This document shows positions 44,267 through 51,441 of a stretch of DNA of 64,000 bases, piece by piece. The DNA lies in assembly GCA_902495355.1 (NCBI GenBank), contig CABUWV010000005.1:1-64000 (forward strand). The letters run 5' to 3'. This stretch comes from an uncultured Collinsella sp. (lineage in GTDB: Bacteria > Actinomycetota > Coriobacteriia > Coriobacteriales > Coriobacteriaceae). A program made the translations under genes and the position numbers. The stretch's first letter is position 1. Every line of letters starts with the position of its first letter. The notes beneath the pieces are model-generated. The model was given only the letters and a program-made list of their open reading frames with translations, was not told where the DNA came from and searched no databases.

Positions 44267-44313
44267 ACTATCTTACGCGGTTCTAACGAACCGCGTTTTT
44301 TGTTGACGCTGCG
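44249..44313 (+). repeat. 65-bp direct repeat, copy 1 (tRNA-Gly 3' end plus terminator)
   Basis: It covers the last 18 bases of tRNA-Gly and the terminator hairpin ACGCGGTT/AACCGCGT with its T tract. The identical 65 bases recur at 44595-44659, with no tRNA body before them. Confidence 0.92.
44274..44301 (+). terminator. Terminator of tRNA-Gly copy 2
   Basis: An 8-bp stem ACGCGGTT/AACCGCGT with a short loop runs into six T. Confidence 0.9.
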
Positions 44314-44416
44314 CGAGCCCCGGGCACCCCATCTTGCCCCTCAATCGTCGGTCGCGTACATAAAGTACGCTTCCCTCCTCTTTCGCGGCAACCTGGGGCA
44401 CCCGGAGCCCGCTCGC
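44311..44416. repeat. Composite palindrome in the tRNA cluster (family 1 copy)
   Basis: The core 44341-44384 is the reverse complement of a 44-base sequence that matches the nanK-nanE palindrome core (25681-25724) at about 38 positions. This includes the GCGTAC/GTACGC inner stem and the strand GAAAGAGGAG. The outer arms (44311-44340 with 44385-44416, blocks CCGGG, CCCCA and TTGCC) pair imperfectly and differ from the arms of the other copy. Confidence 0.75.
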
Positions 44417-44594
44417 TGTTGTGGCCGGGGGAGTGAGTCTTCCGTTCTTTTCACTAATCGATCGATTCGTCCTAGGAGGCTCGAACCCGAGAGGGAGCGA
44501 GCGTTAGGCAAACGCAGAGCGTTTGTAGCGAGCTGGCGAGGACGCCGACAGGCGGCCGAAGCCGGTGCGTATCCGCGAAAGCGGATACGCGGAC
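44417..44594. other. Non-coding segment between the two 65-bp direct repeats
   Basis: No convincing gene or tRNA is present. Two short hairpins stand out: CAAACGC-AGA-GCGTTTG near 44508-44525 and GTATCCGC-GAAA-GCGGATAC near 44569-44588. With the palindrome at 44311 this makes up the 281 bp that separate the direct repeats. It could be the scar of an integrated element or the result of a local duplication. Confidence 0.45.
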
Positions 44595-44659
44595 GCCCCG
44601 TTGTCCGCTCCAACTATCTTACGCGGTTCTAACGAACCGCGTTTTTTGTTGACGCTGCG
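44595..44659 (+). repeat. 65-bp direct repeat, copy 2
   Basis: Identical to 44249-44313: 18 bases of a tRNA-Gly 3' end with CCA, then the tRNA terminator. No tRNA 5' part precedes it, so it is a tail fragment, as seen at the far end of elements that integrate into tRNA genes. Confidence 0.92.
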
Positions 44660-44770
44660 GGGCACTGGGGCGCCGCTCACTGCTGGGACTCTTTCCTCGT
44701 GATTTCCTCGTGATCTCCGTCCTTCCAATGTAATGAACGGCAAAGCAGGCGGGGGCCATCGGTATCGGGA

Positions 44771-44828
44771 ACTATTTTCAAATTATTTTAAAATAGTTCT
44801 TGCATTTGGGTGGATCATCCCGTATATT
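44771..44828 (+). promoter_or_regulatory. Promoter of tRNA-Gly copy 3 with upstream palindrome
   Basis: -35 TTGCAT at 44800-44805 and -10 TATATT at 44823-44828 are 17 bases apart. Inverted arms ACTATTTT and AAAATAGT (44771-44797) end two bases before the -35 box, as in the other two tRNA promoters. Confidence 0.75.
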
Positions 44829-44840
44829 AAATCGTCGCAG

Positions 44841-44916
44841 GCGGACATGGCTCAGTTGGTAGAGCACAACCTTGCCAAGGTTGGGGTCGCGGGTTCGAGC
44901 CCCGTTGTCCGCTCCA
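44841..44916 (+). tRNA. tRNA-Gly (anticodon GCC), copy 3
   Basis: Identical in sequence to the copies at 43964 and 44191, with encoded CCA. It has its own promoter and is followed after three bases by tRNA-Val. Confidence 0.97.
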
Positions 44917-44919
44917 TTT

Positions 44920-44994
44920 GGGCGTTTAGCTCAGGGGGAGAGCGCTTCCCTGACACGGAAGAGGTCAGAAGTTCAAATCTTCTAACGCCCACCA
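44920..44994 (+). tRNA. tRNA-Val (anticodon GAC)
   Basis: Acceptor stem GGGCGTT/AACGCCC with encoded CCA, D-arm GCTCAGGGGGAGAGC, anticodon loop CTGACAC (anticodon GAC) on the TTCC/GGAA-type stem, and T-arm AGAAGTTCAAATCTTCT. Confidence 0.96.
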
Positions 44995-45001
44995 AATGTT
45001 C

Positions 45002-45035
45002 GCAGCTCAGAGACTATGTCTCTGGGCTGTTTTGT
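45002..45035 (+). terminator. Terminator of the tRNA-Gly/tRNA-Val transcript
   Basis: A 10-bp stem CAGCTCAGAG/CTCTGGGCTG with one wobble ends in TTTTGTTTT. The sequence from here to 45340 holds no gene that could be supported. Confidence 0.82.
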
Positions 45036-45343
45036 TTTATGTCGTCAAATGTGGCACCAGATATTGAACTCAAGATCCGGTGCGATGATCTTCGCATCCC
45101 GTAGGGGCACTGGCTGATTGCATACGTCCTGACCGCGCGTGACCGCAACATGTTGGTCAAGCACAATCTTTTGGATTATTTTGGCGTGAGCGGCTTGGTT
45201 TTAGTAGGATTTGTCAGCGGCTTGACTAAGGGGGTTTTATAACTGCCATGCAGGTAGCCGTGTTGGTAACGTTTTACCGACTTGTCAAATACCCCTCATT
45301 TATAATGCGTCTGCAAAATGACTAATTGCTTTGACCTGCTGAA

Positions 45344-45389
45344 ACACTATATGTTGTGTTTGACCTAAAAAAAGAATACAGGATATAGA
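45344..45389 (+). promoter_or_regulatory. nrdD promoter with NrdR box
   Basis: ACACTATATGTTGTGT at 45344-45359 differs from the NrdR-box consensus acaCwAtATaTwGtgt at one position. It directly adjoins a TTGACC -35 box at 45360-45365. A TATAGA -10 box at 45384-45389 follows after 18 bases. NrdR represses ribonucleotide reductase genes in response to dATP. A second, weaker box-like sequence overlaps the -10 region (45378-45393). Confidence 0.75.
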
Positions 45390-45410
45390 TGCATCTTTGT
45401 CGTATGATAG

Positions 45411-45494
45411 ATGGCGGACAGAGAACGAAGACCTTGTTCGTCCCCTTCGGACACGCCTTTGAGTCGCTTGATCGGCTACGAGGATTGTCCGCAT
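45411..45494 (+). ncRNA. Structured leader upstream of nrdD
   Basis: A perfect 7-bp stem GCGGACA/TGTCCGC (45414-45420 with 45486-45492), extended by AT/AT past one bulge, encloses further short hairpins (GAAC..GTTC with AAG/CTT; GTCC-CCTTC-GGAC). It begins about 15 bases after the expected transcription start and ends 122 bases before nrdD. No known riboswitch was recognised. Confidence 0.4.
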
Positions 45495-45616
45495 GAGGAC
45501 CTATGGTTTATCGAGAACACAGATTGCGCGACGGCGCCGCAAGACAGGGGCAAGCCCTGCCGGGCATCGTTTGGCTCTGAAGCGCAATGAGGCTACGACG
45601 CGAAAGAGGCAAGAGG

Positions 45617-47839
45617 ATGAAGATCATCAAGCGCAGCGGCACCGAGGTTGTCTTTGACATCGATAAGATCGTCAATGCGATTCGCGCCGCCAACTTGGAG
45701 GTCGAGGAGAGCTCTCGTCTAACCGACCGTCAGGTGATTTACGCGGCACAAAACGTCGCCGAGGCATGCGAGAGCGCAGGCCACACCGTTTCGGTCGAGG
45801 AGATCCAGGATTTGGTCGAGGACGAGATTATGCGTCTCGACTGCTACGAGGTTGCCCGCCACTACATCATCTATCGCTATGTTCAGAGCCTGAAGCGCCA
45901 GAAGAACACGACCGACGACAAGATTCTGTCGCTGATCGAGTGCAATAACGAAGAGGTCAAGCAGGAGAACTCCAACAAGAACCCGACCGTCAACTCCGTT
46001 CAGCGCGACTATATGGCCGGCGAGATTTCCAAGGACCTGACCCAGCGCGTGCTGCTGCCCCAGGAGATCGTGGACGCCCATAATGAGGGCCTGATCCACT
46101 TCCACGATTCGGATTACTTTGCCCAGCACATGCACAACTGCGATTTGGTGAACCTGGAGGACATGCTCCAGAACGGCACTGTTATTTCGGGCACGCTGAT
46201 CGAGAAGCCGCACAGCTTCTCGACTGCCTGCAATATCGCGACGCAGATCATCGCCCAGGTTGCTTCCTCCCAGTACGGCGGCCAGTCTATTTCGCTGACC
46301 CATCTTGCCCCCTTTGTTGAGGTGAGCCGTCAAAAGATTCGCGGCGAGGTCGCTCGCGAGCTCGATGAGCTTGGCGTCTCTGCGTCTGCCGAGAAGGTCC
46401 GTGAGGTCGTTGAGGACCGTCTGCGCGATGAGATTCGTCGTGGCGTCCAGACGATTCAGTATCAGGTCGTGACCCTTATGACCACCAATGGCCAGGCGCC
46501 GTTCGTGACGGTCTTTATGTATCTTAACGAGGCCCGTACGCCGCAGGAGAAGCACGACCTTGCCATGATCGTGGAGGAGACGCTTCGCCAGCGCTACGAG
46601 GGCGTTAAGAACGAGGCCGGCGTGTGGATTACCCCGGCATTCCCCAAGCTTATCTATGTACTCGAGGACGATAACGTTCACGAGGATTCCCCGTACTTCT
46701 ACCTGACCCAGCTGGCTGCCAAGTGCACCGCCAAGCGCATGGTTCCCGACTACATCTCCGAGAAGAAGATGCGCGAGCTCAAGCTGTCGAAGGGCGAGAC
46801 CGCCGGCAACGGCGATTGCTATACCTGCATGGGCTGCCGCAGCTTCTTGACGCCCGACCGCTCGGGCAACGGTTTTAACAACGTTGCCAACGCGCTGAAC
46901 TACGACCCGAACAAGCCCAAGTACTATGGTCGCTTTAACCAGGGCGTTGTGACCATCAACCTGCCTGATGTCGCACTGAGCTCGCACCAGGATATGGACA
47001 AGTTCTGGAAGATCTTCGATGAGCGCCTTGAGCTGTGCCACCGTGCCCTGCTGTGCCGTCATGAGCGCCTGATGGGTACACTTTCTGACGCCGCGCCGAT
47101 TCTTTGGCAGTACGGCGCCCTTGCTCGTCTGAAGAAGGGCGAGACGATCGACAAGCTGCTCGTGGGCGGATACTCCACCATCAGCCTGGGCTATGCCGGC
47201 CTGTATGAGTGCGTCAAGTACATGACGGGCCACAGCCACACCGAGAAGGAAGGCACGCCGTTTGCCATGGCCGTCATGCAGCGCATGAACGACAAGTGCG
47301 CCGAGTGGAAGGCCGAAAGCGATATCGACTTCTCGCTGTACGGCACCCCGCTTGAGTCGACGACCTACAAGTTTGCCAAGTGCCTGCAGCGCCGTTTTGG
47401 CATTATCCCGGGCGTGACGGACAAGGGCTACATTACCAACAGCTACCACGTCCATGTGTCCGAGGAGATCGACGCCTTCGACAAGCTTAAGTTTGAGGGC
47501 ATGTTCCAGCAGCTTTCGCCGGGCGGTGCCATCTCCTATGTCGAGGTTCCCAACATGCAGGACAACCTCAAGGCTGTCATTCGCGTGATGCAGTACATCT
47601 ACGACAACATCATGTACGCCGAGCTCAACACCAAGAGCGACTACTGCCAGGTGTGCGGCTACGATGGCGAGATCAAGATTGTTGAGGACGATGGCAAGCT
47701 GGTGTGGGAGTGCCCCAACTGCGGCAACCGCGACCAGGAGAAGATGAACGTCGCTCGTCGTACGTGCGGCTACATCGGTACCCAGTTCTGGAACCAGGGT
47801 CGAACCGAGGAGATCCGCGACCGCGTGCTGCATCTCTAA
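45617..47839 (+). CDS. nrdD: Anaerobic (class III) ribonucleoside-triphosphate reductase
   Basis: A 740-residue glycyl-radical enzyme that reduces NTPs to dNTPs under anaerobic conditions. Residues 1-90 form the ATP-cone that senses ATP/dATP. The central barrel contains the active-site Cys residues (the CYTCMGCRSFL segment among them). Two CxxC pairs (CQVCG, CPNCG) near the C terminus bind zinc. The radical site is Gly718 in RRTCGYIG. The start is placed at the ATG at 45617 with GAGG seven bases before it; an ATG ten codons upstream is possible. The activating enzyme nrdG lies downstream. Confidence 0.96.
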   Translation: MKIIKRSGTEVVFDIDKIVNAIRAANLEVEESSRLTDRQVIYAAQNVAEACESAGHTVSVEEIQDLVEDEIMRLDCYEVARHYIIYRYVQSLKRQKNTTDDKILSLIECNNEEVKQENSNKNPTVNSVQRDYMAGEISKDLTQRVLLPQEIVDAHNEGLIHFHDSDYFAQHMHNCDLVNLEDMLQNGTVISGTLIEKPHSFSTACNIATQIIAQVASSQYGGQSISLTHLAPFVEVSRQKIRGEVARELDELGVSASAEKVREVVEDRLRDEIRRGVQTIQYQVVTLMTTNGQAPFVTVFMYLNEARTPQEKHDLAMIVEETLRQRYEGVKNEAGVWITPAFPKLIYVLEDDNVHEDSPYFYLTQLAAKCTAKRMVPDYISEKKMRELKLSKGETAGNGDCYTCMGCRSFLTPDRSGNGFNNVANALNYDPNKPKYYGRFNQGVVTINLPDVALSSHQDMDKFWKIFDERLELCHRALLCRHERLMGTLSDAAPILWQYGALARLKKGETIDKLLVGGYSTISLGYAGLYECVKYMTGHSHTEKEGTPFAMAVMQRMNDKCAEWKAESDIDFSLYGTPLESTTYKFAKCLQRRFGIIPGVTDKGYITNSYHVHVSEEIDAFDKLKFEGMFQQLSPGGAISYVEVPNMQDNLKAVIRVMQYIYDNIMYAELNTKSDYCQVCGYDGEIKIVEDDGKLVWECPNCGNRDQEKMNVARRTCGYIGTQFWNQGRTEEIRDRVLHL

Positions 47840-47850
47840 TAACCATCCCA

Positions 47851-47988
47851 GGCTGCCCCGTAGCGAGGCCCCGGACCTTTACTCGCTATTTCGGACAGTC
47901 CTGGCTCACGACGGAGGCGCCACTGGCGCCTCCTGTTCGTGCGGAACTCATATCGAGCAAAGGTCCGGGGCCTCGCTACGGGGCAGCC
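47851..47988. repeat. Long composite palindrome between nrdD and nrdG
   Basis: Perfect 30-bp outer arms (47851-47880 with 47959-47988) enclose a short CTCG/CGAG pair, a large internal loop, and an inner hairpin GGAGGCGCCA with complement (47913-47933) flanked by CACGA/TCGTG. The architecture equals that of the palindromes at 39959 and 40270, but the loop sequence differs. The rest of the gap, 47989-48166, holds no supported gene. Confidence 0.85.
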
Positions 47989-48166
47989 AAGTTGATGTAG
48001 CTGAGATGCAGCATGCGGTCTGCTCACTCCTCGAAGTTCTTAGCGGAAATAATTTGAGCTGCAGCTGCGATTTGCTTGCGATGGCGGTTGACCCGCAACC
48101 CAGTTTTTATTGGACCTCGAACCCTATGCTCGATGTTCGCTTCGTTCATTGAGTTACCCTTTGCAT

Positions 48167-48250
48167 GAGGCCGGGACATATCGTCCCGCCCGCAGTTTCG
48201 CAGGCCGAAGGCCGAGAATGTTTGAGGACGGGATGATATGTTCCGGCCTC
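48167..48250 (+). ncRNA. Structured leader upstream of nrdG
   Basis: Outer stem GAGGCCGG/CCGGCCTC (48167-48174 with 48243-48250), then after a G/T mismatch ACATATC/GATATGT and GTCCCG/CGGGAT. Small inner hairpins include GGCC-GAA-GGCC. It ends four bases before the nrdG ribosome binding site AGGAG. At 84 bases it has the same length as the nrdD leader element. Confidence 0.5.
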
Positions 48251-48265
48251 CCAGGAGAGTTACCT

Positions 48266-48847
48266 ATGAACTACGCGAACATTAAGTATTTCGACATTGC
48301 TGATGGAGAAGGCGTTCGTACTTCTCTGTTTGTGAGTGGGTGCCGTCGTGGGTGCAAGAATTGCTTTAACTCTGTCGCGTGGGACTTTGCTGCGGGCGAG
48401 CCGTTCGATCGCGCCGTCGAGGATAAGATTATCGAGAGCCTCGACCATCCCTTTATCGATGGCCTGACGATTCTGGGTGGCGAGCCTATGGAGCCCGAGA
48501 ATCAGGCGGGGCTTGTTGACTTTATCGAACGCGTGCGTGCGGCCTATCCAGTGGGATCGGGGAAGACCATTTGGTGCTTTACTGGCGACGTACTCGAGGA
48601 GCTTATGCCGGGCGGTCGTCATCATACCGAGGTGACGGACCGCATCCTAGCCTGCCTCGACATGTTGGTGGACGGTCCGTTCGTTCAAGACCTGTACGAT
48701 ATCTCGTTGCGTTTTAGGGGCTCGAGCAACCAGCGCGTGATTGATATGAACGCTACGCGCGCCCGCGCTGAGCGCGAGGGCGTTGCGCTTTGTGATGCGG
48801 TTGAACTTTGGCGTGATGATCCGGTCTATTCGACCCATACTATGTAG
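48266..48847 (+). CDS. nrdG: Anaerobic ribonucleotide reductase activating protein
   Basis: A 193-residue radical SAM enzyme that makes the glycyl radical on NrdD. The cluster motif CRRGCKNC (CxxxCxxC) lies near residue 27-34, and the GGEPM glycine-rich SAM-binding motif follows. AGGAG lies seven bases before the ATG at 48266. The frame is open 52 codons upstream through the structured leader, but those residues do not match the family. Confidence 0.93.
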   Translation: MNYANIKYFDIADGEGVRTSLFVSGCRRGCKNCFNSVAWDFAAGEPFDRAVEDKIIESLDHPFIDGLTILGGEPMEPENQAGLVDFIERVRAAYPVGSGKTIWCFTGDVLEELMPGGRHHTEVTDRILACLDMLVDGPFVQDLYDISLRFRGSSNQRVIDMNATRARAEREGVALCDAVELWRDDPVYSTHTM

Positions 48848-48913
48848 CTTATGGTCGATGCCGGAGGGCGTGGTACCATAGCGCGAGCGTGAAATCGGAA
48901 AAGTGAGGCCCAG

Positions 48914-49471
48914 ATGGTCGATCAGGAAAAAGTCGAGGCCGCCATTAAGCTGTTGCTTGAGGGCATAGGCGAGGACCCAACTCGTGAGGGCCTGCTGGAG
49001 ACCCCGGCGCGCGTTGCCCGTATGTATGGCGAGATCGCCGGCGGTATGGACCAGAGTGCCGAGGAGCACCTGTCCAAAACTTTTGTCGTCGCTTCGAACG
49101 GTTTGGTTATCGAGCGCGACATCACGTTCTACTCGCTGTGTGAACATCATCTGCTGCCGTTTTATGGCAAAGCCGCCATTGGCTATATCCCCAACGGTCG
49201 AGTGGCTGGGCTTTCCAAGCTCGCCCGCACGGTTGAGGTTTATGCCCGTCGTCTGCAGCTGCAGGAGCAGCTGTGTGCACAGGTTGCCGACGCTCTCATG
49301 GATTATCTCGCTCCCCAGGGAGCGATTGTGCTCATGGAGGCTGAGCATATGTGCATGACGATGCGCGGCGTGCAAAAGCCCGGCACCAAGACCGTGACGC
49401 TCGCTCGCCGCGGCGTCTTTGAGACCGATTCGGCGCTCGAGGAGCGATTCTTTAGGATGCTGGGCCGCTAA
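48914..49471 (+). CDS. folE: GTP cyclohydrolase I
   Basis: A 185-residue zinc enzyme that turns GTP into dihydroneopterin triphosphate, the first step of folate synthesis. [20 protein letters not shown], the zinc ligands in [11 protein letters not shown] and EHMCMTMRG, and the [15 protein letters not shown] segment are all present. An HD hydrolase gene follows after two bases and folB after that, so this is a folate operon. folP and folK are not in the window. Confidence 0.96.
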   Translation: MVDQEKVEAAIKLLLEGIGEDPTREGLLETPARVARMYGEIAGGMDQSAEEHLSKTFVVASNGLVIERDITFYSLCEHHLLPFYGKAAIGYIPNGRVAGLSKLARTVEVYARRLQLQEQLCAQVADALMDYLAPQGAIVLMEAEHMCMTMRGVQKPGTKTVTLARRGVFETDSALEERFFRMLGR

Positions 49472-49473
49472 CC

Positions 49474-50055
49474 ATGAGAGCCGTTAACGACTTTGCATCG
49501 AAGACCGATGAGGGAACGCCGCGTCGCGGTTTTATGGCTTCGGGCCTGGCGCCTTTTGGCATCATGCCTCGTATCGACTACATCTGTGCCAACGGGCTGT
49601 TCCGGCGGCACCTGGGCAACATTGCACAGTTGGAATCGGGGCGCATCTTCTGCCGCCACGGTATCGACCATCTGCTCGATGTCGCTCGCATTATGTGGAT
49701 CAAGAATCTCGAGGAAGAGCTCGAATTTGACCGCGAGGTCATCTACGCCACGGCACTTCTTCACGATATCGGCAAAGATGAACAGTATGAATCGGGTATA
49801 TCCCATGATGTTGCAAGCGAACGCGTCGCTGATGCAATTCTCGGCGGCATGCCTGATGACGTGGCGTTTGAGCCGGCCGATGCCGCAGCCATTAAGACGG
49901 CCATTCTGGGCCATCGAAAGCTGCGCGTGAACAGCCAACCGCTTGAGCGTTTGCTCTATGCAGCCGACAAAGCGTCGCGCGCCTGCTTTGCATGCCCCGC
50001 GCGCAATGCTTGCAACTGGAGCGATGATAAAAAGAACTTGTCGATTCGCGTGTAG
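49474..50055 (+). CDS. HD-domain hydrolase in the folate operon
   Basis: A 193-residue metal-dependent phosphohydrolase. The HD motif residues appear as RHGIDHLLD, ALLHDIGKDEQ and, late in the fold, YAADKASR. The C-terminal end has three Cys in CFACPARNAC, followed by WSDDKKN. Its substrate is not known from sequence. Its place between folE and folB suggests removal of phosphate from dihydroneopterin triphosphate or a related pterin, a step whose enzyme is missing in many bacteria. Two bases separate it from folE. Confidence 0.8.
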   Translation: MRAVNDFASKTDEGTPRRGFMASGLAPFGIMPRIDYICANGLFRRHLGNIAQLESGRIFCRHGIDHLLDVARIMWIKNLEEELEFDREVIYATALLHDIGKDEQYESGISHDVASERVADAILGGMPDDVAFEPADAAAIKTAILGHRKLRVNSQPLERLLYAADKASRACFACPARNACNWSDDKKNLSIRV

Positions 50056-50098
50056 TTAGTTTGCGCGGTCGGGGTTCTAAACGAAGGAGACGATCGCG

Positions 50099-50584
50099 AT
50101 GAGCAACAAGAAACTGCCCGAGAATGCAACCAAGACTGAAGGCGCCGAGCTCGCCCGCCGTGGAAGGGGCGAAATATCCACCGCAACGGCGGTGCCCCAC
50201 GTGAGCTATGACGATTTGCGCCATGCCGATCGTATTGTCATTGACGGCCTTGAGGTTTTTGCCAACCACGGCGTGTATCCCGAGGAGAACGCGCTGGGTC
50301 AGAAGTTCGTCGTTTCTCTGGTGCTCTATGCCGACCTGCGCGCGGCGGGGGAGCACGATAACCTGGACGCCTCGATTGACTATGGCTCGGTGTGCCACGA
50401 TGTCGATGGCTATCTGCGCGAGCATACGTTTAAACTCATCGAGGCGGCAGCCGAGGGGACAGCCCAGATGCTGCTGCGCCGCTATCCCTCGCTGCTTGGT
50501 GTGCGCATAAAGCTCGATAAGCCGTGGGCTCCTGTTGGCCTGCCCCTGGCAAGTTGCGGTGTCGAGATCGAGCGTGTGCGCTAA
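50099..50584 (+). CDS. folB: Dihydroneopterin aldolase
   Basis: A 161-residue enzyme that splits dihydroneopterin to 6-hydroxymethyl-dihydropterin and glycolaldehyde. The catalytic Glu lies in GVYPEENALGQ and the catalytic Lys in IKLDKPWAPVG. Family members start near residue 40 (RIVIDGLEVFANHG), so residues 1-40 are an extra polar tail. The ATG at 50099 has GAAGGAG before it, which supports the long form. Confidence 0.9.
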   Translation: MSNKKLPENATKTEGAELARRGRGEISTATAVPHVSYDDLRHADRIVIDGLEVFANHGVYPEENALGQKFVVSLVLYADLRAAGEHDNLDASIDYGSVCHDVDGYLREHTFKLIEAAAEGTAQMLLRRYPSLLGVRIKLDKPWAPVGLPLASCGVEIERVR

Positions 50585-50590
50585 CCGGTT

Positions 50591-51367
50591 CTAATACGTC
50601 TCTATGGGTGGCTGCTTGAGCCGCTGCGACAGAGCTCTATTGTTGGGGCAGTACGTGTCGAGCAGGGCATGAAACCGCTGATTGTGGCTTGGCTCGAGCA
50701 AGTGGACGAGCTCGTGGGCGACAACCATGTCGAGGCATTCGACGGGGTAGGCGGCGAGCTCGCGCGCGATGCGAATAGCGCCGGATTTAGGTGTGCATGA
50801 GCCCCAACGCGTTTTCATGCTGCGTACGGAAATGCGGGCCACGGTGACGCCCATTGCGATTTCGTATGCGCGCACCATATCGCGTAGCGCTGCGGTGACC
50901 TCGGATGCATAGAGTTGGTCGATGCGTGTCTGGAGATCTTTGGGTGTTAGGCCGTCGAGGGCTGTGCGCTGCTTTGCCTGCGCGCGCCCACTTGGCTCGT
51001 CGGCACCTATAAAACTTGCGAAGGTGGCCTGCTTGGGCCGCGGTGGGGGTGATTCAAAGTTGTGATCGAGTGCGTCCTGTACCGTGATGGGCTTGCCCCA
51101 AAGTGCAATGACGGACGAGGTGCTGAGCGGCTCTCGCGCCGTCGCCTGATGTTGCTCGCACTTGGCAAGTCGGTTGATAATCCAGGAACTGTTACGTTGA
51201 ACGAATGCCTCGATGCGCTCGCGACTGGCGCCGAGCGGTGCGCTGGCGTGGACCTCACCGCTCGATGTGACGCGTAGGTTGAAGTTTTTGACGCGCTTTT
51301 TGGTAACGACGACGGAGATGGGCGTCCCATCCGGTCGGGATAGGAAAAACGTAAATTGCTGCGTCAA
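50591..51367 (-). CDS. YgjP/DUF45-type zinc metallopeptidase-like protein
   Basis: A 258-residue protein with the C-terminal zinc motif AHELVHLLEPSHNQRFHALL (HExxH plus a third His) and the KTRWGSCTPKSGAIRI segment typical of this family. E. coli YgjP is a member; its substrate is not established. The start is placed at the TTG at 51367, because GAAGGA lies six bases before it. Longer versions would have to be translated through the terminator palindrome at 51390-51425. It converges on folB and lies downstream of a dipeptidase gene on the same strand. Confidence 0.8.
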   Translation of the reverse strand: MTQQFTFFLSRPDGTPISVVVTKKRVKNFNLRVTSSGEVHASAPLGASRERIEAFVQRNSSWIINRLAKCEQHQATAREPLSTSSVIALWGKPITVQDALDHNFESPPPRPKQATFASFIGADEPSGRAQAKQRTALDGLTPKDLQTRIDQLYASEVTAALRDMVRAYEIAMGVTVARISVRSMKTRWGSCTPKSGAIRIARELAAYPVECLDMVVAHELVHLLEPSHNQRFHALLDTYCPNNRALSQRLKQPPIETY

Positions 51368-51389
51368 AAGCGGTCCTTCAGATTGGGGA

Positions 51390-51425
51390 CGGGCCGGCAT
51401 GTCGATCGTTCGGCATGCCGGCCCG
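51390..51425 (-). terminator. Hairpin downstream of the dipeptidase gene
   Basis: A perfect 12-bp arm pair (CGGGCCGGCATG and complement) with a 12-base loop follows the minus-strand dipeptidase gene. No U tract is visible. It sits between that stop and the TTG start of the next gene. Confidence 0.6.
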
Positions 51426-51441
51426 CTCAAGGGATGTGAAA

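Noticed and set aside
44417..44594. A further tRNA or tmRNA hidden in the tRNA cluster spacer
   Set aside because: GGCTCGAACCC resembles a T-arm, but no acceptor, D or anticodon arm can be built around it.
25654..47988. Long palindromes as insertion sequences or CRISPR repeats
   Set aside because: They contain no transposase frame and no clear target-site duplication, and they are not arrayed with spacers. They are reported as structural repeats instead.
50591..51430. Longer version of the YgjP-like gene starting at 51430 or 51400
   Set aside because: These starts lie in or beside the terminator palindrome of the upstream gene. The TTG at 51367 has GAAGGA at ideal distance.
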